Assembly (NCBI GenBank): GCA_013322215.1
Contig: JAAMEZ010000003.1
Location: 62,001 to 126,000, forward strand
Direction: 5' to 3'
Origin: Martinezella rhizogenes
Lineage (GTDB): Bacteria > Pseudomonadota > Alphaproteobacteria > Rhizobiales > Rhizobiaceae
DNA: 64,000 nt
Below the pieces are notes generated by a model. The model saw only the letters and a list, made by a program, of their open reading frames with translations. It was not told the origin of the DNA and made no database searches. The position numbers and the translations under genes are program-made. Shown here one piece after another: positions 1 to 8,123 of the stretch (positions are counted from its first letter, which is position 1; each line of letters starts with the position of its first letter).

Positions 1-187
1 CGACAAAATCGGAAATGGCTGCCGCTGCGGCCGCACTGGCGGCAGCCGTAGCGCCTTTTGCCGTCAGAGCCGCAACCTTATCCTTGTCGAGATCGAAAAC
101 CGTCAGCTGATTGCCGGTCTCCGCCAGGCGAGCGCCGATCGCTCCGCCCATTGCGCCTGCGCCGATCAGCGCTACCTTGTTGCTCAT
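1..187 (-). CDS. NAD(P)-dependent beta-hydroxyacid dehydrogenase, N-terminal part (cut by window edge)
   Basis: The minus strand from the ATG at 187 encodes a protein starting MSNKVALIGAGAMGGAIGARL, the GxGxMG Rossmann fingerprint of the 3-hydroxyisobutyrate / 6-phosphogluconate dehydrogenase superfamily. About 62 residues are visible; the substrate-binding part lies beyond position 1. Its ATG overlaps the gluconokinase stop by 4 bases (ATGA, 187-184), so the two are probably translationally coupled and part of the sugar-acid operon. A role on a hydroxy-acid or 2-keto-sugar acid is inference from context. Confidence 0.8.
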   Translation of the reverse strand, partial: MSNKVALIGAGAMGGAIGARLAETGNQLTVFDLDKDKVAALTAKGATAAASAAAAAAISDFV

Positions 188-726
188 AATTGCGTTTCCT
201 CCAAGCTTGCAATGATGGCCGCAACGACGACATCCAGCGGCCGATCGATATCGACGGTGATCGCGAGTTCGTCGGCTCCGGGCGGCTCGAGCGCGGCAAA
301 TTGGCTGTCAAGCAACGCCGGCGGCATGAAATGATCGCGCCTTGCCTGCAGACGCCTCAGGATAGTTTCCCTTGAACCGGCGAGATGGATGAACGAAACC
401 GGCGCACCGACAACCTCGCGGATCCGGTCGCGATAGATGCGCTTCAGTGCCGAACATCCGATCAGCGCCGTATCATCCGCCAAAGCCAGGCATTGACCGA
501 TCTTGTCGAGCCAGGGCCATCGATCGGCATCCGTCAAAGGAATGCCGGCACTCATCCTGGCAACATTGGCTGCGGGATGAAGATCATCCCCATCGACATA
601 GATGCCGGCAAGGCGCTGCGCGAGCGCTAAGCCAACCGACGACTTGCCGCAGCCGCTGACGCCCATGACGACGAAGCGGCGCAGTGCCGCGCCATCAGAG
701 TGAAGCTGTGATGCCGCCGTCGACAT
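184..726 (-). CDS. gntK: gluconokinase
   Basis: Phosphorylates D-gluconate to 6-phosphogluconate in the cytoplasm. The P-loop GVSGCGKSS lies near residue 22, followed by VDGDDLHP and the CSALKRIYRD segment, all typical of GntK-type kinases. The open frame runs further upstream, but the ATG at 726 gives about 180 residues, the usual family size, with the P-loop near the N-terminus. A start at 861 would place a long nonconserved leader inside the preceding gene. With this start it overlaps the dehydrogenase gene upstream by about 30 bases and the next gene by 4. Its neighbours convert idonate and ketogluconates to gluconate, so this kinase is the exit point of the pathway. Confidence 0.9.
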   Translation of the reverse strand: MSTAASQLHSDGAALRRFVVMGVSGCGKSSVGLALAQRLAGIYVDGDDLHPAANVARMSAGIPLTDADRWPWLDKIGQCLALADDTALIGCSALKRIYRDRIREVVGAPVSFIHLAGSRETILRRLQARRDHFMPPALLDSQFAALEPPGADELAITVDIDRPLDVVVAAIIASLEETQL

Positions 727-1453
727 AGAGCACATGACCGTTGACGAAGGAGGAGGCATTGGAGGCAAGGAAGATGCAGGCGCCGACCAATTCGTCGACG
801 CGGCCCCAGCGGCCGGCCGGCGTACGCTTTTCGAGCCATGCCGAGAAATCCGCGTCGGCAACGAGGGCTGCGTTCAATGGCGTATCGAAATAACCGGGCG
901 CAATGGCGTTGCATTGCAGCCCATGCTTGGCCCAGTCCGTTGCCATGCCCTTGGTCAGATTGCCAACGGCACCCTTGGTTGCCGTATAGGGCGCGATCGA
1001 TGGCCGCGCCAGCGCCGTCTGCACGCTGGCGATATTGATGATCTTTCCGGCGCCGCGCTTGATCATATGCCGCGCGACCGCCTGGCCGACATTGAAGACG
1101 CTCGAGATGTTCGTGCGCAGAAGCCGCTCGAACGCATCGGCGGGAAAGTCCTCCAGCGGTGTGCGAAACTGCATGCCGGCATTGTTGACGAGAATGTCGA
1201 TTGCACCGATCTCAGCCTCAAAGGCATCGACAGCCTGACGCGCGGCCTCGTGATCAGTGGCGTCGAACGGCAGCACATGCACCTTGCCTGCAAAGCCTTC
1301 AGCCGCCTTGGCAAGTTTTTCCTTGTCGCGACCGTTGAGCACCAACTCAGCGCCAGCAGCCGCAAGACCCCTGGCGAGCGCAAGCCCGATACCTTGGGAA
1401 GAACCCGTCACCAGGGCGCGCCGCCCTTTCAGATCGAAAAGACCAAGAGACAT
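695..1453 (-). CDS. SDR-family gluconate 5-dehydrogenase / 5-ketogluconate reductase
   Basis: A classical short-chain dehydrogenase of 252 residues. The NAD(P) motif TGSSQGIG is near residue 17, NNAG near residue 90, and the catalytic YTATK (YxxxK) near residue 155. The opening LFDLKGRRALVTGSSQGIG closely resembles the Gno/IdnO group, which interconverts 5-keto-D-gluconate and D-gluconate. Linkage to gluconokinase downstream and to L-idonate dehydrogenase across the divergent promoter supports that assignment. The start at 1453 faces a spacer with a perfect palindromic operator at 1499-1514. Confidence 0.85.
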   Translation of the reverse strand: MSLGLFDLKGRRALVTGSSQGIGLALARGLAAAGAELVLNGRDKEKLAKAAEGFAGKVHVLPFDATDHEAARQAVDAFEAEIGAIDILVNNAGMQFRTPLEDFPADAFERLLRTNISSVFNVGQAVARHMIKRGAGKIINIASVQTALARPSIAPYTATKGAVGNLTKGMATDWAKHGLQCNAIAPGYFDTPLNAALVADADFSAWLEKRTPAGRWGRVDELVGACIFLASNASSFVNGHVLYVDGGITASL

Positions 1454-1498
1454 CGTTTCCTCCGTTTTTTATCTCGACAATGGTCGCCTCCCTTGTTT

Positions 1499-1514
1499 AT
1501 GTTATCGATAACAT
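1499..1514. promoter_or_regulatory. palindromic operator, GntR/IdnR (LacI-family) type
   Basis: ATGTTATCGATAACAT is a perfect 16-bp palindrome in the 86-bp divergent spacer between the SDR gene (start 1453) and the hydroxyacid dehydrogenase gene (start 1540). Its central 14 bases recur in the other divergent spacer of this locus at 4048-4061. It resembles the gluconate operator of enteric GntR/IdnR (TGTTACCGGTAACA). No LacI-family gene is in the window, so the cognate regulator is unidentified. Confidence 0.8.
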
Positions 1515-1539
1515 TTGATGTCAAGGGAGGACGTGTAAG

Positions 1540-2487
1540 ATGAACAAGCCACCGATCCTGCAGATTGGCCCCTACCCACAATGGGATCAAGAGCCACTCG
1601 ACGCGGCGTTTCAGGTTCATCGCTATTTCGAGGCTGCCGACAAGGAAAAATTGCTCTCCGAGGTCGGACCATCGATCAAGGGCATTGCGACGCGCGGCGA
1701 GCTTGGCGCCAATCGCGCCATGATCGAGGCCTGCCCTAAGCTGGAAGTCATTTCCGTTTATGGCGTCGGCTTCGACGCCGTCGACCTGCAAGCCTGCCGC
1801 GAGCGTGGCATTCGCGTCACCAACACGCCCGATGTCCTGACCAATGACGTCGCAGATCTGGGGATTGCGATGATGCTCTGCCTGTCGCGCGGCATGATCG
1901 GTGCGGAAACATGGGTGCGTGACGGCAGCTGGGCCGAGAAGGGGCTTTACCCGCTTAAGCGCCGCGTCTGGGGACGGCGTGCCGGCGTGCTCGGTCTTGG
2001 CCGCATCGGTTTCGAAGTTGCCAAACGCCTGAAGGGCTTCGACATGCAGATTGCCTATTCGGACATCGAGGCGAAAGCTTACGCCTCCGACATGACCTTC
2101 GTGGCAGATCCCGTCGAACTCGCGACACAATCGGATTTCCTGTTCGTTACGCTCGCCGCTTCAGCGGCGACACGGCATATTGTCGGTCAGAAGGTGATCG
2201 AGGCCCTCGGCCCGGAAGGCATGTTGATCAACATCTCCAGAGCCTCCAATATAGACGAGGAGGCACTGCTTGATGCGCTGGAGACCGGCAAGCTTGGATC
2301 GGCCGCCCTTGACGTCTTCGAAGGCGAGCCGAAGCTCAATCCGCGGTTCTTGGCGCTGAACAATGTGCTGCTACAGCCTCACCATGCCTCCGGCACGGTG
2401 GAGACACGCAAGGCCATGGGTCAGCTGGTGCGCGACAATCTCGCCGCGCATTTCGCCGGCCAGGCTCTGCCGACACCCGTTCTTTGA
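1540..2487 (+). CDS. D-isomer 2-hydroxyacid dehydrogenase (2-ketogluconate / glyoxylate reductase type)
   Basis: The 315-residue protein has the D-2-hydroxyacid dehydrogenase layout. The Rossmann motif GVLGLGRIGFEVAKRL is near residue 150, an arginine follows in NISRASNIDE, and a C-terminal PHHASGT holds the catalytic histidine. Members of this group reduce 2-ketogluconate, hydroxypyruvate or glyoxylate. In a gluconate/idonate locus 2-ketogluconate reductase activity is the likely job, but this is inference. A strong Shine-Dalgarno (AAGGGAGG, 1523-1530) precedes the ATG. The idonate dehydrogenase gene follows after 10 bases. Confidence 0.85.
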   Translation: MNKPPILQIGPYPQWDQEPLDAAFQVHRYFEAADKEKLLSEVGPSIKGIATRGELGANRAMIEACPKLEVISVYGVGFDAVDLQACRERGIRVTNTPDVLTNDVADLGIAMMLCLSRGMIGAETWVRDGSWAEKGLYPLKRRVWGRRAGVLGLGRIGFEVAKRLKGFDMQIAYSDIEAKAYASDMTFVADPVELATQSDFLFVTLAASAATRHIVGQKVIEALGPEGMLINISRASNIDEEALLDALETGKLGSAALDVFEGEPKLNPRFLALNNVLLQPHHASGTVETRKAMGQLVRDNLAAHFAGQALPTPVL

Positions 2488-2497
2488 GGAGAAAGAC

Positions 2498-3529
2498 ATG
2501 AAGGCCATCATCGCCCACGCCGCCAAGGATGTGCGGATCGAGGACTATCCGGAGGAAGAACCGGGCGCGGGAGAAGTCAAGCTTAAGCTCGCGACCGGCG
2601 GCGTCTGCGGCAGCGACCTGCATTACTACCATCACGGCGGCTTCGGCACCGTGCGCCTGAAGGAGCCGATGATCCTTGGGCACGAGGTCAGCGCTACCGT
2701 GACCGCGCTCGGGCCTGGCGTGCAAGGCCTCGAGGTCGGCCAGCTTGTTGCCGTTTCCCCCTCCCGCCCCTGCCGGACCTGCCGCTACTGCCTGCAGGGA
2801 CTGCCCAATCAATGCCTCAACATGCGCTTTTATGGCAGCGCCATGCCCTTCCCGCACATCCAGGGTGCGTTCCGCGAGACGCTTGTCGCCGATGCCATCC
2901 AATGCGTGCCGGCCGATGGCCTGACGCCGGGTGAAGCGGCCATGGCGGAACCCTTGGCCGTCACGCTCCACGCCACCCGGCGTGCGGGCGAGATGCTCGG
3001 CAAGCGCGTTCTCGTGACCGGCTGCGGCCCGATCGGCGTGCTCTCGATCCTGGCCGCACGCCGCGCAGGTGCCGTCGAGATCGTGGCGACCGATCTTTCG
3101 GATTTCACCTTGTCGCTTGCCAGGCAAGCGGGTGCCGACAGGGTCATCAATACGAAGAACGAGCCCGAAGCGCTTGCCGCCTATTCCGCGGACAAGGGCA
3201 CTTTCGATGTGCTCTACGAATGCTCGGGCGCTGCTGCTGCCCTTGCCGGCGGCATTGCGGCACTGAGACCGCGAGGGATCATCGTCCAGCTTGGTATCGG
3301 CGGCGACATGAGCTTGCCGATGCTGGCGATCACGGCCAAGGAACTGGAATTGCGCGGCTCTTTCCGCTTTCACGAGGAGTTTGCCGTCGGCGTCGATCTG
3401 ATGCGCAAGCGCCTCATCGATGTGCGGCCGCTCATTACCCATACGGTACCGCTTGCCGACGCGATCAGCGCCTTCGAGATCGCTTCGGATCGAAGCAAGG
3501 CCATGAAGGCACAGATCGCCTTCACCTGA
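2498..3529 (+). CDS. idnD: L-idonate 5-dehydrogenase, zinc-dependent MDR family
   Basis: Oxidises L-idonate to 5-ketogluconate. The 343-residue protein has the medium-chain dehydrogenase order: catalytic zinc site GGVCGSDLHYYHHGG and GHEVS, structural zinc cysteines in RPCRTCRYCLQGLPNQC, then the nucleotide-binding VTGCGPIGVLSI near residue 175. The phrase LHYYHHGGFG is characteristic of IdnD-type enzymes. The ATG at 2498 follows GAGGAGAAAGAC; the longer open frame upstream overlaps the preceding gene and is not used. With the SDR and gluconokinase across the spacer it completes the idonate to 6-phosphogluconate route. Confidence 0.9.
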   Translation: MKAIIAHAAKDVRIEDYPEEEPGAGEVKLKLATGGVCGSDLHYYHHGGFGTVRLKEPMILGHEVSATVTALGPGVQGLEVGQLVAVSPSRPCRTCRYCLQGLPNQCLNMRFYGSAMPFPHIQGAFRETLVADAIQCVPADGLTPGEAAMAEPLAVTLHATRRAGEMLGKRVLVTGCGPIGVLSILAARRAGAVEIVATDLSDFTLSLARQAGADRVINTKNEPEALAAYSADKGTFDVLYECSGAAAALAGGIAALRPRGIIVQLGIGGDMSLPMLAITAKELELRGSFRFHEEFAVGVDLMRKRLIDVRPLITHTVPLADAISAFEIASDRSKAMKAQIAFT

Positions 3530-3592
3530 ACTGAAAGCGGCGCGAAATCCATCCGATCGAAAACGAAGATGGATTTCGCGCTCTCATTCGAT

Positions 3593-4012
3593 CTAGTCGA
3601 GATCGGCGCCGATAGCATCAAGGGCAGCGCGGGCAACTTGCTCGTCCTGCTCTCCGGAACCCGAACCGACACCGATACCGCCGAGAAGCGTGCCGCCGAC
3701 ACGGATCGGCAAGCCTCCGCGCAAGCCCGTCATCCCGCCGTGGGTAGCGATTGCCAGCGGCACTCGCGCATGTTCCGGCAGCGAATGGCTCGGCCCGCCG
3801 ATGGAAGCAGCCGTCTGCGCCTTGGCGGTGGCGCTTTTCAGCGACTGAAAACGCGAACCGCGCATGCGGAAAGAACCAAGCGTCACGCCGGATTGATCGA
3901 CGATGACGATGCATTGCGGCTGCCCCGTCTGCGAAGCAGCCGAGATCGCAGCGGTCAACAACGTCATCACCCCTTCGTCGCTCAAGACACTCGACGTCAG
4001 AACATGGCTCAT
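3593..4012 (-). CDS. GlcG/HbpS-family (DUF336) heme-binding-like protein
   Basis: A 139-residue protein with the GlcG/HbpS signature: IVIVDQSGVTLGSFRM followed by a Gly-rich GGLPIRVGGTLLGGIGVGSGSGEQDEQVARAAL. This small alpha/beta family often sits beside sugar-acid and glycolate genes; some members bind heme and others have no known activity. It is divergent from the lactonase gene, with the shared operator at 4047-4062 between them, so it probably belongs to the same regulon. Its biochemical role here is unknown. Confidence 0.8.
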   Translation of the reverse strand: MSHVLTSSVLSDEGVMTLLTAAISAASQTGQPQCIVIVDQSGVTLGSFRMRGSRFQSLKSATAKAQTAASIGGPSHSLPEHARVPLAIATHGGMTGLRGGLPIRVGGTLLGGIGVGSGSGEQDEQVARAALDAIGADLD

Positions 4013-4046
4013 GCACTATCCTCCCGACTTGCGGACTCAAATGAAT

Positions 4047-4062
4047 ATGTTATCGATAACAC
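4047..4062. promoter_or_regulatory. second copy of the gluconate-type operator
   Basis: ATGTTATCGATAACAC contains the same 14-bp perfect palindrome (TGTTATCGATAACA, 4048-4061) found at 1500-1513. It lies in the 90-bp spacer between the divergent GlcG-like gene (start 4012) and the lactonase gene (start 4103). Identical operators in both divergent spacers imply one regulator for the whole 1-5000 locus. Confidence 0.8.
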
Positions 4063-4102
4063 ATCGATCTCTCGATGTAACCTTATGGGAGGTATTGTTA
4101 CA

Positions 4103-4993
4103 ATGTCGTTCTTCGAGACCATGGATCCGGCCTTCGGGAAATTTGTTCTTGGCAATGCCCCCGTCAAGCAGATCGCCACCGGTTTCGACTGGGTGGAAGG
4201 GCCTGTCTGGTTCGGAGATCTGAACTGCCTGCTCTTCTCCGATATTCCCAACAACCGCATCATGCGCTGGATACCGGGACTCGGCACCAGCGTCTTTCGC
4301 GAGCCTTCGAATTTTTCGAACGGCCATACGCGTGACCGGCAGGGCCGGCTTGTGAGCTGCGAGCACGGCGGCAGGCGCGTGACGCGCACGGAACATGACG
4401 GATCGATCACGGTCATCGCGGATCGCTATCAGGGCAAGCGCCTGAATTCTCCGAACGACGTGATCGTCGCCTCGGATGGCGCCATCTGGTTCACCGATCC
4501 GCACTACGGCATCGCGACGGATTACGAAGGATACAGGAGTGAGCAGGAGCTGCCCTGCAATGTCTATCGCGTCGATCCCGCCGGCACCATGCAGGCGGTT
4601 CTGACAGATTTCAACTGCCCGAACGGGCTCGCCTTTAGCCCCGACGAGAAGAAGCTTTATGTCGCCGATACCGGCCGTATGCATGGTAACGATCCGCAGC
4701 ATATCAGGGTCTTCAATGTCGGCGAAAACTGGCGGCTGTCCGGCGGCGAGGTATTTCATGTGATCTCACCGGGCTGCGCTGACGGCATGCGACTCGACAG
4801 CGATGGCAATCTCTGGTCGTCGGCAGCGGACGGTGTCCATTGCATCGCGCCAGACGGTCATCTCATGGGCAAGATCCTGGTGCCTGAAACGGTCTCCAAC
4901 CTGTGCTTCGGCGGACGCGGCAAGCACAAGCTCTTCATGACGGGAACCACCAGCGTCTACGCGATCTCGCTCAATCGAAGCGGCGCACTTTAA
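4103..4993 (+). CDS. SMP-30/gluconolactonase-family sugar lactonase
   Basis: Hydrolyses an aldonolactone to the free sugar acid. The 296-residue beta-propeller protein shows family landmarks: WVEGPVWFGDLNCLLFSDIPNNRI (metal-ligand Glu), RLNSPNDVIVASDGAIWFTDPHYGI, CPNGLAFSPDEKKLYVADT and DGMRLDSDGNLWSSAADGVH. The ATG at 4103 is preceded by GGGAGG (4087-4092). The open frame extends well upstream, but that part is antisense to the divergent gene. The operator just upstream links it to gluconate metabolism. Confidence 0.9.
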   Translation: MSFFETMDPAFGKFVLGNAPVKQIATGFDWVEGPVWFGDLNCLLFSDIPNNRIMRWIPGLGTSVFREPSNFSNGHTRDRQGRLVSCEHGGRRVTRTEHDGSITVIADRYQGKRLNSPNDVIVASDGAIWFTDPHYGIATDYEGYRSEQELPCNVYRVDPAGTMQAVLTDFNCPNGLAFSPDEKKLYVADTGRMHGNDPQHIRVFNVGENWRLSGGEVFHVISPGCADGMRLDSDGNLWSSAADGVHCIAPDGHLMGKILVPETVSNLCFGGRGKHKLFMTGTTSVYAISLNRSGAL

Positions 4994-5181
4994 TGCCAAG
5001 CTGCGATCGCACTCGGAAACGATCCGTAGAGCGCCGCCGCAATAAGACAGCTTTATCGAGGCTCCGGAAAAGGCAGAGCTTTTGGGCTGCATGGACACCG
5101 GTAGAGAGGCCTATAAACGGAAATGCTGCAACGACAATCGCCGGGATCATCTGGCGATTGTCGCTGTCGGATGGTGGAATA

Positions 5182-5385
5182 TCAACGCAAGTCGGCTTGC
5201 GGTACGGAACGCGCTGCCACATGTGCGATCGACGCAAGATTGGCGGACAAGGTGCGTTCTTGCCTGCGCGCAGCGTCCTGCAGCAGCTCCGCCATCCGGG
5301 TGACGGATATGCGATCTGCGCGCATGACCTGGCGGATCAGCGGATCTTTAAGAACTTCGGCGATCGTCAAGTCCCTTTGGGTCAT
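5182..5385 (-). CDS. small hypothetical protein, 67 residues
   Basis: The ATG at 5385 sits behind an excellent Shine-Dalgarno (AGGAGGT read on the minus strand, spacing 4), which argues for a real gene. The product starts MTQRDLTIAEVLKDPLIRQVM and is predicted mostly helical and soluble, with no signal peptide or membrane segment. I recall similar short proteins in rhizobia but know no function. The 188 bases between the lactonase stop and this stop show nothing I can support. Confidence 0.6.
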   Translation of the reverse strand: MTQRDLTIAEVLKDPLIRQVMRADRISVTRMAELLQDAARRQERTLSANLASIAHVAARSVPQADLR

Positions 5386-5697
5386 GGTTACCTCCTGTTC
5401 GTTAGCCCAGAAGATAGACCGCTTAATTAGCACTGCGATGTCAAAAGCCGGACAAAAACAAGGCAGTTCGTTCGATTTTGTTACAGATTAATCGCAAATC
5501 GATTGCAGCGACATATTCCCAAAATACAATAGGACCCTAGTTGTCGGCTAAGGAAGGGTTGATCAATTGCGATCAGCCTAAGTGGGAGGGCCGTTTGCTC
5601 CGCGAACGCGCAACTTTTTTGCAATAATTTAGACCATAATTTTGCAACTTTTGCGTTTATAGTCTCGCGATGCTGGAGGCTCTATAGTGTAACACCA

Positions 5698-6069
5698 ATG
5701 ATTGGCCGCGCGATGTACTCAGATCAGTCCACAGAAGACGAGCGTCTCATCTATCATGCAGATCTTCTCAGCCAGCTCTCCAATCCCAAGCGCCTGGAGG
5801 TCTGTATTCATCTGTCCGGCCATGAGGAAGATGTGAACAGTCTGGCCAAGAAGCTGGGCATATCGCAATCGGCACTCAGTCAGCACCTAACCCGCCTGCA
5901 TCATTCCGGCATCGTGAAAGTGCGCCGCCAGGCGCAATTCAGATATTATACCTGCGATCATCCCGGTGTCCTGCAGATTTTGAAGACACTTGCCGGGATT
6001 TTCGATGCAGAACTCAAGCCGGCGAGATCGACCACCGGCGATAACGACGATCACGACGAAAAATCATGA
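5698..6069 (+). CDS. ArsR-family winged-helix transcriptional regulator
   Basis: A 123-residue protein with the ArsR/SmtB fold: HADLLSQLSNPKRLEVCIHL, then VNSLAKKLGISQSALSQHLTRLHHSGIVKVRRQAQFRYYTC (recognition helix and wing). The usual CxC metal site of the alpha-3 helix is absent (CIHLSGHEED has one Cys), so metal sensing is not supported. An alternative ATG lies at 5713. The upstream 260 bp are AT-rich with two TTGCAA hexamers at 5619-5624 and 5642-5647, a possible but unproven operator. The C-terminus is acidic (DNDDHDE). Confidence 0.85.
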   Translation: MIGRAMYSDQSTEDERLIYHADLLSQLSNPKRLEVCIHLSGHEEDVNSLAKKLGISQSALSQHLTRLHHSGIVKVRRQAQFRYYTCDHPGVLQILKTLAGIFDAELKPARSTTGDNDDHDEKS

Positions 6070-6164
6070 CATAGCGTCGATGCGGCTTTGCTGGTTTCGG
6101 CCACCAAATGCAATTTCGGATGCCGATGGATGGCGTAGGCACGATATGGCCCGACCGCAATTGC

Positions 6165-6893
6165 TCAAACGCCGCGCCTGTTTCCCCAGATGATCACATG
6201 CAATTGCGGCAGCACCCTTGCTTCGAACCATCGGTCACTACCGACCTTTTCCACAAGCCAACGCATTCGCTCGACAATGCCGTCGATATCGACAAGGGCA
6301 TCTTCCGCATCGGCTGGCGGCGGCGTGTGATTGCCGGGCTGCAGATAGACAGGCAGATGCGAATAGCGAGCGGCCGCCTCTCGCGCATATTCATAGTCGA
6401 GATCATCGAATATGACGATCTTCAGGGCGATTTGCGGCCTTTCGCCTGCCATGCGCAGACAGTCGTCGAAAGCGGCCCAATCCGTCGCCATGCCGCTTGA
6501 TGGCGGCTTCGGGCTGAGCACAAGCACGTCAAGTTCGGCAAACCACTCCTTGGCCAGACTGGCTTGCGTCTCCAGCGCGAAACGATATCCCTCGGCATGA
6601 CCGCGGGCAATCAGCTGGCCGAGCGGCTGGATGGCGGGATTGCCGCCGGAAAGCGAGATGGTGAGCGGTGTGCCGCCGGAAAGCCTCGTCACCTCTTGCC
6701 AGATCTCGTCGACCGACATCGGCCGCCATTGGTCGCGATAGTCGCTATCGACCGCATGCAGTGTATCGCACCAGGAGCAGCGATAATCGCAGCCGCCGGT
6801 ACGAACAAAAATCGTGGGAAGGCCGATCAGGATCCCCTCGCCCTGGATCGTCGGCCCGAAGATCTCGCTGACGCGAATGCGCGCTTCGCTCAT
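6165..6893 (-). CDS. queE: 7-carboxy-7-deazaguanine synthase (radical SAM)
   Basis: Converts 6-carboxytetrahydropterin to 7-carboxy-7-deazaguanine in queuosine biosynthesis. The substrate-binding opening [11 protein letters not shown] is followed by the radical-SAM cluster [10 protein letters not shown] (CxxxCxxC) near residue 37 and the SAM-binding [10 protein letters not shown]. The ATG at 6893 overlaps the queD stop by 4 bases. The longer frame to 6968 lies inside queD and is rejected. It is the last gene of queC-queD-queE, probably under the preQ1 riboswitch upstream of queC. Confidence 0.93.
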   Translation of the reverse strand: MSEARIRVSEIFGPTIQGEGILIGLPTIFVRTGGCDYRCSWCDTLHAVDSDYRDQWRPMSVDEIWQEVTRLSGGTPLTISLSGGNPAIQPLGQLIARGHAEGYRFALETQASLAKEWFAELDVLVLSPKPPSSGMATDWAAFDDCLRMAGERPQIALKIVIFDDLDYEYAREAAARYSHLPVYLQPGNHTPPPADAEDALVDIDGIVERMRWLVEKVGSDRWFEARVLPQLHVIIWGNRRGV

Positions 6894-7246
6894 GGCCGGT
6901 ATTCCGCCCAGGTCTTCGGCGTCTCGCTGACCCGCACGGCAGAAGTCTGCGGCAAGCGTCCCTTGCACCAGTCATAGAAATGCTTGGCGAGATATTCCGA
7001 CGTAACCCGATCATGCCCCAAGACGTCATTCAGATGGCGATGATCGAACGTCTCGTCGATGTAGCGCTTCAGCGGCTGTAGCTCGTGATAGTCACGCACG
7101 AAGCCGTTCTGGTCGAGCTCTGCGGCCGAAAGCTCCACCACGACGATATAGTTGTGCCCGTGCATGCGCGCGCACTGATGATCGTCAGGCAGATGCGAGA
7201 GTTGATGCGAGGCGGAGAAGTGGAATTCCTTGGTGATGCGGTACAT
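6890..7246 (-). CDS. queD: 6-carboxy-5,6,7,8-tetrahydropterin synthase
   Basis: A 118-residue QueD-type protein of the second queuosine step. Zinc-binding histidines lie in FHFSASHQL near residue 10 and in MHGHNY, and the catalytic cysteine precedes the latter in CARMHGHNY. The ATG at 7246 shares one base with the queC stop (TGATG), and its own stop overlaps the queE start. The operon is therefore tightly coupled. Confidence 0.93.
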   Translation of the reverse strand: MYRITKEFHFSASHQLSHLPDDHQCARMHGHNYIVVVELSAAELDQNGFVRDYHELQPLKRYIDETFDHRHLNDVLGHDRVTSEYLAKHFYDWCKGRLPQTSAVRVSETPKTWAEYRP

Positions 7247-7956
7247 CACTTCACCTCGTCGGCCGAAAAGCCTGATGTCGCGGCAACCCAGAAATCGGCA
7301 TCCTCGTATTCGGTCGGATCCGCAATGCCGGCGAGATGAAAGGCTTCGCGCCGCTCGACGCAGGTGCCGCAGCGGCCGCAATGACGTTTCCCGCCCTTAT
7401 AGCAGGACCAGGTTTCGGCAAAGGGGGTTCGATGCCGGGCACCGTCGGTAACGATATCCGCCTTGGAAATCGTCACATAGGGTGCGTAAAGCGAAACGCT
7501 GGCATAGCCCTCAAGCGCATGGTTCTGCATTTGCTGAAAGGCGTCGATGAAACCCGGCCGACAGTCGGGATAGATGAAATGATCGCCGCCATGAACCGCA
7601 ACGGCAACCGCATCCGCCTTTTGCGCGGCCGCAAGCCCGAAGGCGATCGCGAGCATGATCGCATTGCGGTTCGGCACGACCGTCGCCTTCATGGTTTCCT
7701 CGGCATAGTGCCCGTCCGGCACCTCGATGTCATCGGTGAGCGCCGATCCGGTCAAGTGCTTGCCGATGGCGGTGATGTCGATGATCTCATGCGATACGCC
7801 GAGGCGCCTAGCGCAGGCTGCAGCGAATTCCACTTCCTTGCGATGCCGCTGGCCGTAGTCGAAGGAGACGAGTCCGATAAGCTGATGTTCGGCTGCGACC
7901 TTATGGGCGAGCGAAACAGAGTCCAATCCGCCGGAGCAGATGACGATAGTCTTCAT
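7246..7956 (-). CDS. queC: 7-cyano-7-deazaguanine (preQ0) synthase
   Basis: An ATP-dependent enzyme that makes preQ0 from 7-carboxy-7-deazaguanine and ammonia. The 236-residue protein has the PP-loop SGGLDSVSLAH at residues 8-18 and a C-terminal zinc knuckle CYKGGKRHCGRCGTC. The ATG at 7956 follows AAGGG within the riboswitch tail at a spacing of about ten bases; the upstream extension of the frame is untranslated leader. It is first gene of queCDE. Confidence 0.93.
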   Translation of the reverse strand: MKTIVICSGGLDSVSLAHKVAAEHQLIGLVSFDYGQRHRKEVEFAAACARRLGVSHEIIDITAIGKHLTGSALTDDIEVPDGHYAEETMKATVVPNRNAIMLAIAFGLAAAQKADAVAVAVHGGDHFIYPDCRPGFIDAFQQMQNHALEGYASVSLYAPYVTISKADIVTDGARHRTPFAETWSCYKGGKRHCGRCGTCVERREAFHLAGIADPTEYEDADFWVAATSGFSADEVK

Positions 7957-7966
7957 AATGTATGAT

Positions 7967-7997
7967 CCCTTGTTTTGACCGGGTGGGCTGCGACCGG
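7967..7997 (-). promoter_or_regulatory. preQ1-I riboswitch controlling queC
   Basis: Read on the minus strand the leader contains CCGGTCGCAG, then CCCACCCGG, then TCAAAACAAGGG, ending ten bases before the queC ATG. It matches the well-studied Thermoanaerobacter preQ1-I aptamer in order and sequence: GGUCGCAG loop, CC-containing P1 return strand, CAAAACAAGG tail. The AAGG of the tail doubles as the ribosome binding site, which implies translational control: ligand-bound pseudoknot hides the Shine-Dalgarno. Just upstream, 8003-8020 form a short hairpin (TGGCTT/AAGCCA). Confidence 0.88.
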
Positions 7998-8123
7998 ATT
8001 TCATGGCTTTTCGAAGCCACGGCCGGGTCTCTAGCAGCGGAACCGGGAGGAAACAAGGCACCCCACATCATTTCATGAAAGCACGCCGACACCTATCGGC
8101 GTGCTGCCCTATTCGCGAGGTCG

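Noticed and set aside
734..1543. A 269-codon plus-strand frame opposite the SDR gene
   Set aside because: Antisense shadow; the SDR on the other strand has all catalytic motifs.
2336..3442. A 368-codon minus-strand frame opposite idonate dehydrogenase
   Set aside because: Antisense to a gene with complete zinc and nucleotide motifs; no recognisable protein.
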